Below are positions 33,575 through 43,214 of a DNA stretch of 64,000 nucleotides, piece after piece. Position 1 is the first letter of the stretch, and the number at the start of each line of letters is the position of its first letter. A model generated the notes under the pieces. That model was not told where the DNA came from and made no database searches. It saw only the letters and a program-made list of their open reading frames with translations. The DNA is from Nitrospirota bacterium (GTDB lineage Bacteria; Nitrospinota_A; UBA7883; JACRGQ01). A program made the translations under genes and the position numbers. The DNA lies in the NCBI GenBank assembly GCA_024275955.1, contig JAJRYD010000031.1, forward strand, positions 31,150-95,149, given 5' to 3'.

Positions 33575-33765
33575 TGGGCAGTTATTAAAGCAGATAGCGG
33601 TGGTGAAGGAAAGCCTATTACTAGGTGCGAGTGGTTTTAGGCTTGATACGCGTTTACGGCATAGATAGTATTTGGCGTGTGGGCCGTATACGAGCATGCA
33701 GGGTATGCAGAGCCAAAGAAAATTAGTTTACTGCGAGCGATTGCCAGCTTGCGCCTTGCGGGTGG

Positions 33766-34080
33766 TTACTTTTCGGCAAGAGAGATCTTTTCCAGCTCTT
33801 TTTCGGTTTTTTCTATCGACTTGATGATTTTAGCGATTTCAGACTCGATTTTTATATTTGGAATATCTTTCGCCTCTTGCGCCTCGAAGTAGCTGTGCGT
33901 GATTTGCAGAAGGCTTAATATCATTATGTTAAGGTGATCGCTGGAGCCTGTGCCTTCCTCGATGGTTGTCATTACCTCGTCAACGTATCGTGCCAGCTTG
34001 CGGGCGTAATCGGCATCTTTAAAGCTTTTAAGGCGGTACTCCCTGCCTCGAATGGTAACGGAGACTTCTTGCGAATTCAT
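33766..34080 (-). CDS. zapA: Cell division protein ZapA
   Basis: This 104-residue protein promotes bundling of FtsZ filaments at the division ring. The N-terminal segment SVTIRGREYRLKSFKDADYARKLARYVDEVM fits ZapA, and the second half is a long coiled coil. It follows a ZapB-like gene by one base and sits downstream of pheT. The 191-base gap to hisS contains no frame worth calling, and I could not confirm a 6S RNA there. Confidence 0.85.
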   Translation of the reverse strand: MNSQEVSVTIRGREYRLKSFKDADYARKLARYVDEVMTTIEEGTGSSDHLNIMILSLLQITHSYFEAQEAKDIPNIKIESEIAKIIKSIEKTEKELEKISLAEK

Positions 34081-34081
34081 T

Positions 34082-34348
34082 TCATTCCTCGTAAAACTTT
34101 TCTAGCTTGGAGGTCATTTTTTCCACTTTGGCTTTAATAACTTTGCGTTCACTTTTATATTTTTCTATCTGCCTGCTTAGGTCAAGTATTCCGCCAGAGG
34201 TTTCGCTTTTGCCGGAAAGCTTTTTAACCTTGTTTTCAGCCGCGAGCAGAAGCCTTTTTAGACGAGCGGTCTCGTTTTTAGAGGAGATAAGCTCCCCGCA
34301 CAGGCTATCGACTTTCTTTTTTAGTTCGTCGATAGCTCTACCTGCCAC
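34082..34348 (-). CDS. zapB: ZapB-like coiled-coil protein
   Basis: This 88-residue protein is a continuous coiled coil with charged and leucine heptads (IDELKKKVDSLCGELISSKN at the start), like the division-ring organiser ZapB, which binds ZapA. It lies between pheT and zapA with gaps of two and one bases, which supports a joint division role. Sequence of coiled coils is weakly diagnostic, so the name rests largely on size and on the adjacent zapA. Confidence 0.65.
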   Translation of the reverse strand: MAGRAIDELKKKVDSLCGELISSKNETARLKRLLLAAENKVKKLSGKSETSGGILDLSRQIEKYKSERKVIKAKVEKMTSKLEKFYEE

Positions 34349-34350
34349 TT

Positions 34351-36732
34351 CTAGTTCCTTAGTTTCGCGTTGTGGCTTTTCTCTACGTTATCAAGAATAC
34401 GTTTTATCACTTCGTCGCCGGTTTCGTCGGTGAGCGTTTTTTCATCGTCCTGAAAGTAAAGCCGGAACGCGATAGATTTTTTACCGTCAGTGAGCTGTTT
34501 TCCATGATAGAGGTCGAATACCCTGCAGGAACGTATGATAGCTTTGTCCGATCCAAGGATGGTCTTCACTATATCTCCTACCTCAGCCCTTTCATCAACT
34601 ATTAAAGCCAAATCCCGCTTGATGCCCGGAAACTTTGGAATCGGCTTAACAACCGTTTTCCCAGATGCTGATTCTATCAGACTGCTTACCGAAAGTTCAA
34701 AGCAGTATATATCGCCGGTTATTTCGAACGGTTCTTTTGAGAGGGTATGTACCTGCCCCATAAAGCCTATAGTCTCTCCCAAAACCGTTATCTCCAGCTG
34801 TCTATGTGTGTAGAGAAACCGCTTTTTGACGGCAGGTTTTATAAATTCCGGCTCTGTTCCGGTTGCTTTTTTTACCATGTTTCCCAAAATTCCTTTAAGG
34901 CGGTAGAAATCGCGCGGTATGTCGGCTCCAAATAGTTCCTCTTTTCCGCCGGTCATCACCCCTGCCGTGAGGAACTCCTCTACCATCTCGTTATCATGGT
35001 CGATTGAGTAGACCGACCCTGTTTCAAAGGTGGAGACCTGTTCCTCTCCATGCCGTATGTTGAAGGAGGCGTTTTGCATAAGGCCCGGCAGTAGCGATAT
35101 TCTTAGTTCCGACTGGTCGGCGTTTATCGGGTTTTCCAGCTGTGCCGGTTTTTTTTCGTCTAGGCCGAAATCTTCCCGCCATTTCGGGTTGATAAAAGAG
35201 TAGTTAATTACCTCGCTAAGCCCGCCTGCCGCCAGCAGACCGCTTATTTCACGCCGTTTGTAATAGCTTTTACCGCTACCGCTTGCTTCATGTTGGGCCA
35301 GTCTTGGCGTTGTCGGTTTTATATTTTCGTAGCCTATTACTCTGGCAACCTCTTCTACTAGGTCGGCTTCTTCGGTTATATCGTGGCGGTACGGGAGAGA
35401 ATCGACTATAAATTCGCCGTTGCCGGTGGTAAAGACGAAACCGAGCGCTTCCAGCACGCCGGAAACGGTTTTATCTTCGACATTCAGGCCTAAGGTTTTG
35501 GACAGCTTGGCGGAGCGCAGGCTGATTTTTTTTATCTCTTTTTCTTCAGGATAGATATCTATAAACCCGCCAAGCTTTCCACCAGACAGTTCGGCCATCA
35601 GGCTTGCCGCCTTTATGCTGGCAAGTGCTACTGTCTCTTGGTTTACCCCTCTTTCAAAACGGAAAGACGATTCTGTCGAAAGGCTAAGCTTTCTGGAAGT
35701 TTTTCTGGTAGATACAGCGTTGAAGCAGGCCGCTTCTAGTATTACGTCTTTCGTATCGTCTGTTATTTCCGAGTTTAGACCGCCCATTATTCCGGCGAGT
35801 GCTATAGCTTTTTTCGCGTCGGCTATTACAAGGTCGCCGTCAGTTAGTTTGTGTTCTTTCTCGTCAAGGCTTTTAAACTTTTCGCCCATACCGGCGTTTC
35901 GGATTACGATCGAGCCGCCTTCTATATCTCTTTTGTCGAAGGCATGCATCGGGTGTCCCGTTTCAAGCATTAGGTAGTTTGTGATATCGACGATATTATT
36001 TACAGGGCGTATCCCTACGGCGTTAAGCCTTCTTCTTATTCGCAAAGGAGACGGGGCGACGGTAATTCCGTTTATTTCCCGCGCGCTGTACCGCAGGCAG
36101 CTGTCGTTGTTTTTAACTTCTACTTTTAAACCGTCTATTCCGCTGTTCTCTTGCTTTATAGCGGAATCTGTTTTTATGCCGATCCCTGTAATGGCGGAAA
36201 CCTCTCTCGCGATGCCAAGCAGGCTCAGGCAGTCGCCCCTGTTGGGGGTAAGGTCTATTTCTAGTATTACATCTTCTATTTCCAGAGCTTTGGTTATAGG
36301 CGTGCCGGCTGTTAGCGAATCGTCCAGTACCATTATTCCTGCGGACTCGTTAGATATTCCAAGTTCCGATTCACTGCATATCATCCCTTCGGAAATTTGC
36401 CCCCGCAGTTTCCTTTTTTCTATCTTCATTCCGTTAGGCATTACCGCGCCTACTGTAGCTACAGCTACTGTCTGCCCTTTTGCTATATTGGAGGCTCCGC
36501 ATACTATCTCCACTATAGTGGCGCCGATGTTTACCATAGTTGTGTTTAGTTTGTCGGCATCTGGGTGTTTTCCGCACTGCTCTACCTTGCCGACAACTAT
36601 TTTTTCGAACTTTCCGCGTGTGTCGCCGGTTATGTTGGTCTCAAGGCCCAAAAAGGTAAGCTTTTCCGCCAGATCTTCGGGGGAAAGCGGGTGGTCTATC
36701 CAGTCTTTAAGCCAAATATGAGATATAAGCAT
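34351..36732 (-). CDS. pheT: Phenylalanyl-tRNA synthetase beta chain
   Basis: This 793-residue subunit of the (alpha-beta)2 enzyme contains an N-terminal tRNA-binding EMAP-like domain (GKVEQCGKHPDADKLNT), the B3/B4 editing domain, the B5 domain and the catalytic-like core. A C-terminal ferredoxin-fold anticodon-binding domain is seen near PKFPGIKRDLALIVDE. It begins one base after the pheS stop. Length is normal for bacteria. Confidence 0.95.
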   Translation of the reverse strand: MLISHIWLKDWIDHPLSPEDLAEKLTFLGLETNITGDTRGKFEKIVVGKVEQCGKHPDADKLNTTMVNIGATIVEIVCGASNIAKGQTVAVATVGAVMPNGMKIEKRKLRGQISEGMICSESELGISNESAGIMVLDDSLTAGTPITKALEIEDVILEIDLTPNRGDCLSLLGIAREVSAITGIGIKTDSAIKQENSGIDGLKVEVKNNDSCLRYSAREINGITVAPSPLRIRRRLNAVGIRPVNNIVDITNYLMLETGHPMHAFDKRDIEGGSIVIRNAGMGEKFKSLDEKEHKLTDGDLVIADAKKAIALAGIMGGLNSEITDDTKDVILEAACFNAVSTRKTSRKLSLSTESSFRFERGVNQETVALASIKAASLMAELSGGKLGGFIDIYPEEKEIKKISLRSAKLSKTLGLNVEDKTVSGVLEALGFVFTTGNGEFIVDSLPYRHDITEEADLVEEVARVIGYENIKPTTPRLAQHEASGSGKSYYKRREISGLLAAGGLSEVINYSFINPKWREDFGLDEKKPAQLENPINADQSELRISLLPGLMQNASFNIRHGEEQVSTFETGSVYSIDHDNEMVEEFLTAGVMTGGKEELFGADIPRDFYRLKGILGNMVKKATGTEPEFIKPAVKKRFLYTHRQLEITVLGETIGFMGQVHTLSKEPFEITGDIYCFELSVSSLIESASGKTVVKPIPKFPGIKRDLALIVDERAEVGDIVKTILGSDKAIIRSCRVFDLYHGKQLTDGKKSIAFRLYFQDDEKTLTDETGDEVIKRILDNVEKSHNAKLRN

Positions 36733-36733
36733 G

Positions 36734-37750
36734 TTAAAACTGCCCTAGGAACCGAAGGTCGTTTTCAAAGAAGTGTCTTATATCTCCTATGCCGTATTTG
36801 AGCATAGCTATTCTTTCTATCCCCATGCCAAAAGCGAAGCCGCCCCATTCGTCAGGGTTGATGTCGGAAGCTTTTAGTACGTTTGGGTGTATCATTCCGC
36901 AACCGAGTATTTCCAGCCAGCCGGTCTGCTTGCATACTCGGCATCCTTTGCCTTTGCATATAACACAAGATACATCCATCTCCGCGGAAGGCTCGGTGAA
37001 TGGGAAGAACGACGGGCGGAATCGTGTTTTGGTTGCCGGCCCGTAAAGCTTATGTATGAAAAGGTTCAGCGTACCTTTAAGGTCGCCGAAGGTTATCGCT
37101 TTGTCTATGGTAAAGCCTTCCAGCTGGTGGAACATCGGCGAGTGGGTTACATCGGCATCGCACCTAAACACCTTGCCGGGAGCTATTACGGATAGCGGCG
37201 GTTTGTACTTTTGCATAGCCCTTACCTGTACCGGCGAGGTATGCGTGCGCAAAAGCAACGGCAGACCTCTCAGATGAAAAGTATCCTGCATATCTCTCGC
37301 TGGATGTTCTGCGGGGAAATTTAACGCCTCGAAGTTATAGTAGTCGGTCTCCGCTTCCGGCCCTTCTTCCACCTGAAAACCTATGCCGGAAAAGATATCT
37401 ACTACCTCGTCCATTGTTGTGGTAATCGGGTGTCTTGTGCCGAATTTCGGCTGAAGCCCCGGCAGAGAGCTGTCGAAGAACTCGGATTCTATCTCTTTTT
37501 CTATCTTTTCCCGCTTAAAATTTTCTTTGGAGTTTTTTAGAACTGTTTCGAGCGAGTTTCTTATTTCGCCCAGCAGTTTGCCGGCGACAGGCTTATCCTC
37601 TTTGGAGAGGTTTCTCATCTCTTGAGACAGTAGCGTTATCTCGCCTTTTTTGCCGAGGTATTTGAGGCGTGTTTCGTCCAGCTCTTTTTCGTTTGAAGGT
37701 GGTTTTAGGCTGGAAAGTTTTTCCTTGAGGCTGTTTAGCTGAGAGATCAC
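36734..37750 (-). CDS. pheS: Phenylalanyl-tRNA synthetase alpha chain
   Basis: This 338-residue catalytic subunit attaches phenylalanine to its tRNA. It has the N-terminal coiled coil (LKYLGKKGEITLLSQEMR), motif 2 region around GKVFRCDADVTHSPMFHQ and motif 3 GGFAFGMGIERIAMLKYG. The start is GTG at 37750 with no clear Shine-Dalgarno. The start lies within a potential hairpin shared with the end of rplT, which may allow regulation. Confidence 0.95.
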   Translation of the reverse strand: MISQLNSLKEKLSSLKPPSNEKELDETRLKYLGKKGEITLLSQEMRNLSKEDKPVAGKLLGEIRNSLETVLKNSKENFKREKIEKEIESEFFDSSLPGLQPKFGTRHPITTTMDEVVDIFSGIGFQVEEGPEAETDYYNFEALNFPAEHPARDMQDTFHLRGLPLLLRTHTSPVQVRAMQKYKPPLSVIAPGKVFRCDADVTHSPMFHQLEGFTIDKAITFGDLKGTLNLFIHKLYGPATKTRFRPSFFPFTEPSAEMDVSCVICKGKGCRVCKQTGWLEILGCGMIHPNVLKASDINPDEWGGFAFGMGIERIAMLKYGIGDIRHFFENDLRFLGQF

Positions 37751-37755
37751 TTTTT

Positions 37756-37805
37756 AAAGCCGCACTTTCTGGTGTTCAAACCGGAAACCGTTTTTAAGCG
37801 GCTTT
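37756..37805 (-). promoter_or_regulatory. Inverted repeat between rplT and pheS
   Basis: On the minus strand AAAGCCGC, in the last codons of rplT, can pair with GCGGCTTT just before the pheS start, followed by a short A/T run. An attenuator or terminator is conceivable because pheST is attenuated in E. coli, but the 34-base loop and weak T-run make this uncertain. Confidence 0.3.
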
Positions 37806-38156
37806 GTTAAGCCCCTCTTTTGCCATTACCACCAGCTCCCCGAATACCTGCTCTTCGTGGATAGCCATATCAGCAAGCACTTTTCTGTCAAGCTCTATGC
37901 CTGCTTTATTAAGCCCGTTCATAAACTGGCTGTAGCTCATCCCTTGCATCCTGACAGCGGCGTTGATGCGTAGTATCCAGAGCCGTCTGAACTCTCTTTT
38001 GCGGTTTCGTCTATCTCTGTAGGCGTAGCATAACGCTCGTGTGACGGATTCCTTCGCTTTTTTGAAGGTGGCGTGCCTAGCTCCAGAATAGCCTTTGGCC
38101 TGTTTTAAAACCTTTTTTCTTCTGCGGCGTGTTGCCGGCCCGTTCGTGGTTCTCAT
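37794..38156 (-). CDS. rplT: Large-subunit ribosomal protein L20
   Basis: This 120-residue protein binds 23S rRNA early in 50S assembly. It is highly basic at the N-terminus, with [20 protein letters not shown] and [20 protein letters not shown] as clear family signatures. It lies 22 bases downstream of rpmI in the standard infC-rpmI-rplT order. In several bacteria L20 represses this operon by binding the mRNA; no such site was identified here. Confidence 0.97.
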   Translation of the reverse strand: MRTTNGPATRRRRKKVLKQAKGYSGARHATFKKAKESVTRALCYAYRDRRNRKREFRRLWILRINAAVRMQGMSYSQFMNGLNKAGIELDRKVLADMAIHEEQVFGELVVMAKEGLNKAA

Positions 38157-38178
38157 TTTTCCTCCTCCTTAAAGCCTT

Positions 38179-38376
38179 CTATGCGTACGGTATAAGGGCT
38201 GTGACCCGTTTTACGTCCGCGTTGGCTATATATTCGGTTTTTCTTGCGTTTCTTTTGTTCTTGGCGCTCTTTGCGGTAAGCATATGCCGAAGGTTGGCCT
38301 TTTTGTTTCTTATTTTGCCGGTTCCTGTAGTGGTAAACCTTTTCGCGGCCCCGCTGTGTGATTTAAGCTTTGGCAC
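38179..38376 (-). CDS. rpmI: Large-subunit ribosomal protein L35
   Basis: This 65-residue basic protein has the L35 signature PKLKSHSGAAKRFTTTGTGK at its start. It overlaps the end of infC by 14 bases in another frame and is followed by rplT. Length and charge are normal for the family. Confidence 0.96.
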   Translation of the reverse strand: MPKLKSHSGAAKRFTTTGTGKIRNKKANLRHMLTAKSAKNKRNARKTEYIANADVKRVTALIPYA

Positions 38377-38998
38377 CTTCTTCTCCTTTATTATTGTTCT
38401 GGGCGGTACTTTTGTCGGCAGAAGATTTTTTCTTTGCTACCGGCTGTTTTTTAACTTTTGCTTCAAGCACCATGTTCATCGTTCTGCCTTCATGTTTCGC
38501 TTCCTGTATTATCGTCGCGTATTCCTCTGTGTCCTTAACATAGCGGTCAAGCATTACCTTGCCTAGCTCAGGGTGGGTAATCTGCCTTCCCCTAAAAAAG
38601 ACAGTAACCTTTACCTTGCTACCGTCGTCTAAAAATCTTTTTATATGCTTTAGCTTAAAAAGATAATCATGCTCGCTAGTTCTCGGAGTAATTTTTATCT
38701 CTTTTAGCTTAATTACCTTTTGGTTCTTCTTTGCTTCGTGCGCCTTTTTATTTTTCTTGTACTTGTATTTACCGTAGTCCATAAACCGGCAGACCGGCGG
38801 ATTCGCTTTTGGAGCTACCTCTACAAGGTCAAGCCCCCTTTCAACTGCCCGTTCAATCGCGTCAGGAACGGTAAACTCACCTAATTGTTCGCCAGCGTCA
38901 TCAATTACAGCCACGGTCTTTGCTCTTATAAGCCCGTTGACTCTTAAGGTATCTTTACTGATGGTTCTTGATCTGCGGTCTAACAGTTGCGCACCCAA
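38363..38998 (-). CDS. infC: Translation initiation factor IF-3
   Basis: This 211-residue factor binds the 30S subunit and checks start-codon selection. Clear marks are LRVNGLIRAKTVAVIDDAGE, VEVAPKANPPVCRFMDYGK and FRGRQITHPELG. The extra C-terminal tail of about 25 residues is Lys/Ala/Asn-rich. The start is uncertain. TTG at 38998 fits the frame, with a purine-rich AGAGGAGAGAG about 13 bases upstream. An ATC at 38962 would give a start closer to the conserved core, and infC often uses rare start codons. Confidence 0.94.
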   Translation of the reverse strand: MGAQLLDRRSRTISKDTLRVNGLIRAKTVAVIDDAGEQLGEFTVPDAIERAVERGLDLVEVAPKANPPVCRFMDYGKYKYKKNKKAHEAKKNQKVIKLKEIKITPRTSEHDYLFKLKHIKRFLDDGSKVKVTVFFRGRQITHPELGKVMLDRYVKDTEEYATIIQEAKHEGRTMNMVLEAKVKKQPVAKKKSSADKSTAQNNNKGEEGAKA

Positions 38999-39080
38999 AA
39001 CAAAATAATTAACTCTCTCCTCTTTAAAACCTGTTCCCGTTCAGTATAAAAGCTTTTTTTTCAACTATCCACCAAATAAA

Positions 39081-39155
39081 TGGTAGGCACGGGCGGTTTC
39101 GAACCGCCGACCCCTTGCATGTCAAGCAAGTGCTCTACCCCTGAGCTACGCGCCT
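39081..39155 (-). tRNA. tRNA-Val (anticodon GAC)
   Basis: The minus strand folds as a complete cloverleaf. The 7-base-pair acceptor stem AGGCGCG/CGTGCCT has one G-U pair. The D-arm has GCTC with AGGGGTAG. The anticodon stem CTTGC/GCAAG has loop TTGACAT, so the anticodon is GAC. The T-arm is GGCGG-TTCGAAA-CCGCC, and the discriminator A is followed by an encoded CCA. It lies upstream of infC on the same strand. Confidence 0.95.
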
Positions 39156-39460
39156 TTGGTAAAGAGCGCAGACAGCCGAAAAGAGCCTACAAGGCAACCC
39201 GCTTTTATCAGGATTTACCAAGCGAGACATGATACTCAAAAAAAAGTGTTTCGGCAAGCCCCCATTTGTCGGTCTTCTCTTTACCGCTATTCCCCTTTGG
39301 GCAGAGCTTGTACCGCGGAGCTATTGCCGAAATGGTTTTTGGAGCATTTTACAAGAAAAGCTTATCTTTTTACCTTTTCAAAATGGGTGTTTTGGAAGTT
39401 GGTAGCAGGCTCACAGCCTCTTTTCAAGCTGTATGGCACTCTGTGTTGTGGGTGCCTAAT
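39156..39460. other. Intergenic region without recognisable gene
   Basis: Between the tRNA and MITE copy E I see no gene. Frames that stay open on the plus strand from 39156 and 39266 have no ribosome site and run into the MITE, so they are not credited. The region should contain the promoter for tRNA-Val on the minus strand. Confidence 0.4.
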
Positions 39461-39589
39461 GGGCTTGTTTCCAAAAGAGTTTTTTGAGTATTTTAAAGAA
39501 AAGTTTATTTACTAACTTTTTTAAAATAGAACCGTTAGAGAGTGGTAAGTTGTAGCAAAATCAAGATTGTCTTATTCGGCAACAGAGCC
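39461..39589 (+). mobile_element. MITE-like element, copy E
   Basis: This copy starts GGGCTTGTTTCC and ends GGCAACAGAGCC, with the same orientation as A and B and an interior almost identical to copy B. No target-site duplication is apparent, and the right tip is altered. It is therefore probably older, or rearranged at its ends. It lies 70 bases past the 3' end of queH. Confidence 0.75.
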
Positions 39590-39659
39590 GCCGCCTCTTT
39601 TAGCTGTACGGTGTTTTCAATATTCTCCCGCGCGGTTGACGTTTTAAGGCGCGCCGTTA

Positions 39660-40214
39660 TTATCCAGCAGTTTTTCTTGACGCTAGGCTGTGGGTGCATC
39701 CGCAGTAGTTCTGTCTTTTAAAGCCTAGTTCCCCTGATATCTGGCTCGATATTTTGAAGCCCTCTTTTTTCTTGAAATTAGCTTCGTAGAAGGTGATCTC
39801 GGCAGACTGTCCGTCAGCCGCCTTTTTGCCAGCACTGTTTATCATTACCGCGTCTTTGTGGGGCGATACCGAAAGCACAGCTCCAAAACGGTAGATTTTT
39901 AGCTCCGCCGCTTTTTTTGCCGTACTTTCCATCCGTTCCGATACGCAAAGTTCGCACCTTTTCCCTTTTTCCGGCTCGTTTTCGAGGCCCTTGGTCATCT
40001 CAAGCCATTTTTCCGGCTCGTACTCTCCTTCTATGAGAGGCAGGTTTTCGATTTTTGCCAGCTTTTTCACCTCGGTTAGCCGGAAAAGGTACTCCTTTTT
40101 CGGGTGTATGTTCGGGTTGTAGAAATAAAGGGTGAGGTTGAACTCCTTTTTTAGCTCCCGCAAAGGGTATGGGGCGCACGGGGCGCAACAGAGATGCAAA
40201 AGCAGTTTTTCCAT
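39660..40214 (-). CDS. queH: Epoxyqueuosine reductase QueH
   Basis: This 184-residue iron-sulfur enzyme carries out the last step of queuosine synthesis on tRNA, as an alternative to the cobalamin-dependent QueG. The conserved cysteine motifs are HLCCAPCAPY at the N-terminus, RCELCVSERM near residue 86 and YCGCTHS near the end. Length is normal. It stands alone, divergent from the sensor kinase at 40510. The 295 bases between them show no other gene. Confidence 0.9.
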   Translation of the reverse strand: MEKLLLHLCCAPCAPYPLRELKKEFNLTLYFYNPNIHPKKEYLFRLTEVKKLAKIENLPLIEGEYEPEKWLEMTKGLENEPEKGKRCELCVSERMESTAKKAAELKIYRFGAVLSVSPHKDAVMINSAGKKAADGQSAEITFYEANFKKKEGFKISSQISGELGFKRQNYCGCTHSLASRKTAG

Positions 40215-40509
40215 TGGATTGATTATATTCTTTTGTCTCTAGCTTAAAATAGGAGGAATGCCACCCCTCCTTTTAGGTTTGGGAGGTTTAAACTTCTTTG
40301 GTAAAATGGGGGAAATGGTTCTGGCAATTCAGTTGACATCTTTTCCTTTCGGGTAGCGTGCCGAATCATCTCTGCTGGAGCATGCGGTTATTTGAGACAT
40401 TTTGCCTGTTTTTTTGGCACAGCGGTTTTATAAATTTGGGGTGTTTACGCGCGCTGTTGGAGCAGGCTCCACTGCTGTAAGGTAGGAAAGGGACAAAGGT
40501 TTTTAAAAA

Positions 40510-41673
40510 GTGAAGATTAAAATATTACTGGTAGATGACGATAAAAGTACCAGACTAATAATTGAAAAAAAGCTCAGCCTTAAAGGATACCGGATAGTTA
40601 CTGCCGAGAGCGGGGCTAAAGCTCTGGAGATTCTCAAAAACGGCGGGATAGATATGGTTCTTCTTGACCACTTTATGCCGGAGATGGACGGCATGGAAAC
40701 CTATAAAAAAATAAAAGAGGAGGTGTCGCCGTCTTTGCCTGTAGTGATGATGACAGGCAATAGCTCTTTGGATGTCGCCGTGGAATTTATGCGTCTTGGC
40801 GGTAAAGATTATCTCCAAAAACCTGCCGGCTGGGATATGCTCGAATTAAGGATAGAGCAGGTAATGGAAAAAGAGGGGCTTTTAGCTCAAACGCGCGAGG
40901 CAAAAAATGCCAGAGTGATAGCCGAAGAGGCCAACCGTGCCAAATCGGAGTTTCTTGCGAATATGTCGCACGAATTAAAAACGCCGATGCATGCCATTTT
41001 AAGTTTTGCCGAGATAGGGCTGGGGAAGGTGGAAACTGCCGATAGAGAAAAAATAAAAGGTTATCTGGAGCGTATAGCCGAAGGCGGCAAAAGGCTAAAC
41101 ATACTTTTAGGCGACCTTCTGGAGATGGCCGAGCTTGAAGCCGGCAGGATAGAACTGCACCCAAGAGAAATGAACCTAAAAGAAATAGCCCAGTCTGCCA
41201 TTGGCAGGTTAGTCGAGCCGGCAAAAGAAAAATCAATTTCTCTTGAGATGCTTCCTTCCGATATAAACTTAACAGCCTTTTTTGACGGTGAAAAGATTAT
41301 TCAGGTAATAGGCAGAATGCTTGGCAATGCTATAAAATTTGCTCCCAAAGAGAGCACTATTATCATTTCTTTCGATGAGATGCTTATACCATCCAAAGAA
41401 GATGGCCCCGATGTTCCGGCTGTCGTTATATCTGTTAGAGATAATGGGATAGGCTTGCCGGAAGATGAATTGGAAACGGTATTCGATAAATTTGCAATCT
41501 CCAGCAAGACGAACAATGGCGCCGGCGGTAAAGGGCTGGGGCTGGCTATCTCTAAGGAGATTGTCTTGACCCACGGCGGGCAGATATGGTCGGAGAACAA
41601 CAAGGATGGCGGAGCAAAATTTTCAGTAGCTTTGCCTAGAGACCAGCTGGTAAAGCAAGTAGCGGTTTTATAG
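40510..41673 (+). CDS. Hybrid receiver-histidine kinase
   Basis: This 387-residue cytosolic protein has an N-terminal receiver with phosphoacceptor Asp in MVLLDHFMPEMDG and Lys in YLQKPAG. A short linker leads to a HisKA dimerisation domain with FLANMSHELKTPMHAIL and an ATPase domain with VRDNGIGLPEDEL and GGKGLGLAIS. Such receiver-first kinases are usually controlled by an upstream kinase. GTG at 40510 is the likely start; the ribosome site is weak. No partner regulator is adjacent. Confidence 0.88.
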   Translation: MKIKILLVDDDKSTRLIIEKKLSLKGYRIVTAESGAKALEILKNGGIDMVLLDHFMPEMDGMETYKKIKEEVSPSLPVVMMTGNSSLDVAVEFMRLGGKDYLQKPAGWDMLELRIEQVMEKEGLLAQTREAKNARVIAEEANRAKSEFLANMSHELKTPMHAILSFAEIGLGKVETADREKIKGYLERIAEGGKRLNILLGDLLEMAELEAGRIELHPREMNLKEIAQSAIGRLVEPAKEKSISLEMLPSDINLTAFFDGEKIIQVIGRMLGNAIKFAPKESTIIISFDEMLIPSKEDGPDVPAVVISVRDNGIGLPEDELETVFDKFAISSKTNNGAGGKGLGLAISKEIVLTHGGQIWSENNKDGGAKFSVALPRDQLVKQVAVL

Positions 41674-41771
41674 CAGTAGCTGTTTTCGCCTTAGCATAAC
41701 GGTAGCTATATTCTATAGCCTGTTCCCATTGTTGTAAGTTCAGACCTTCTGGTAGATAATCTTTAGAAGCT

Positions 41772-43145
41772 ATGAAACCTCTAAAAAAAGCGAAAACGCT
41801 TTACGTCTGTCAGGAGTGCGGCTCCACGAGCGGCAAATGGATAGGCAAATGCCCCGATTGCGGAAGCTGGAACAGCTTTGTAGAAGAAACGGTTAGGGCA
41901 TCGCCGTCAAGGCGGGGAGGCATCTCTCCGCATCTGGGGTTTGTGGTGCCGAAGTCGCTTGGGGAGCTGAATGAGGAAGAGGCGTCATACTCCAAGTCCG
42001 GCATAGGGGAGCTGGATAGAGTGCTTGGCGGAGGCGTGGTGGACGGCTCGCTGGTGCTTATAGGCGGCGACCCGGGTATCGGCAAATCTACCCTCGTCCT
42101 CCAGCTTTGCGGAAAGTTTTCCGACGGCGGGCAAAAGGTTTTGTATGTAACCGGAGAAGAATCTGCCAGACAGGTAAAGCTTAGGGCTACACGGCTTGGC
42201 GTTGAGTCTGATTCGCTTTTTATATACCCGGAAACCAACCTTGAATTGATAATAGGGCAGATAGCGGAGCAAAAGCCCCAGTTCGTGGTTATAGATTCTA
42301 TCCAAACAGTCTTTACCGAAACGGTAAGCTCTGCTCCAGGCTCGGTATCTCAGCTAAGGGAATCTACAGCACTTTTGATGCAGACCTGCAAGACTTTGCA
42401 TGTTCCGGTATTTCTTGTCGGGCATGTTACCAAAGACGGGGCGATAGCAGGCCCCAGGGTGCTTGAGCATATGGTAGATACGGTGCTCTATTTCGAGGGA
42501 GACCGCGACCATTATTTTCGGATATTGCGGTCTGTCAAAAACCGTTTCGGCTCTACCGACGAGATAGGGGTGTTCGAGATGCTGGAGGGAGGGCTAAAAG
42601 AGGTCAAAAACCCTTCGGAGCTTTTTATATCGACAGAAACAGCCGCCTCTAGTGGTTCTATAATTACCTGCACTTTATCTGGAACAAGGCCGATACTGGT
42701 AGAGCTACAGGCGCTCGTAACGCCGACGAACTTCGGCAACCCTCGGCGTACCGCTGTAGGGTTCGACTATAATCGTGTGATACTTCTATCTGCCATTTTG
42801 CAAAAACGGGCTGGGCTTCTTCTCGACGCGGAAGATATATATGTCTCTGCCGCCGGAGGGGTAAGGGTTAACGACCCCGGCTCCGACCTTGCGCTGGCGG
42901 CCGCTATCGCTGGGAGTTTTAGAAATATTACCACCGGCAAAGATACAGTGTTCATAGGCGAAATAGGGCTTGGGGGCGAGATAAGGCCGGTATCGTCGCT
43001 GGAGCTAAGGCTAAAGGAAGCCGAGAGGATGGGGCTTAAAAAAGCGGTTATCCCAAAGGCAGGGACAAAAGATATCAAGACAGGCAAAGGGATTGAAGTT
43101 ACGAAGATAGCCGATGTCGAGTCTTTGTCGGATATTATCGGGTAG
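41772..43145 (+). CDS. radA: DNA repair protein RadA (Sms)
   Basis: This 457-residue helicase-like protein helps process branched DNA in recombination. It has the N-terminal zinc finger (CQECG ... CPDCGSW), a RecA-like core with Walker A GGDPGIGKST, the RadA-specific KNRFGS and a C-terminal Lon-protease-like domain without the active site. ATG at 41772 gives the standard N-terminus. Length is typical. It forms a single unit upstream of the copper module. Confidence 0.95.
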   Translation: MKPLKKAKTLYVCQECGSTSGKWIGKCPDCGSWNSFVEETVRASPSRRGGISPHLGFVVPKSLGELNEEEASYSKSGIGELDRVLGGGVVDGSLVLIGGDPGIGKSTLVLQLCGKFSDGGQKVLYVTGEESARQVKLRATRLGVESDSLFIYPETNLELIIGQIAEQKPQFVVIDSIQTVFTETVSSAPGSVSQLRESTALLMQTCKTLHVPVFLVGHVTKDGAIAGPRVLEHMVDTVLYFEGDRDHYFRILRSVKNRFGSTDEIGVFEMLEGGLKEVKNPSELFISTETAASSGSIITCTLSGTRPILVELQALVTPTNFGNPRRTAVGFDYNRVILLSAILQKRAGLLLDAEDIYVSAAGGVRVNDPGSDLALAAAIAGSFRNITTGKDTVFIGEIGLGGEIRPVSSLELRLKEAERMGLKKAVIPKAGTKDIKTGKGIEVTKIADVESLSDIIG

Positions 43146-43214
43146 CGTTTCTTAGTCTTGGGCACCGCGTTGCCGGTTTGACATAGATTACTGTTTTGCG
43201 TGATAATTTCCGTT

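Noticed and set aside
33575..33765. 6S RNA (ssrS) candidate next to zapA
   Set aside because: The position fits the usual zapA-ssrS neighbourhood, but I found no long closing stem with a central bubble; a covariance search with the 6S model would decide.
39156..39515. Plus-strand frame of 119 codons downstream of tRNA-Val
   Set aside because: It begins at the edge of the tRNA gene, lacks a ribosome site and ends inside MITE copy E.
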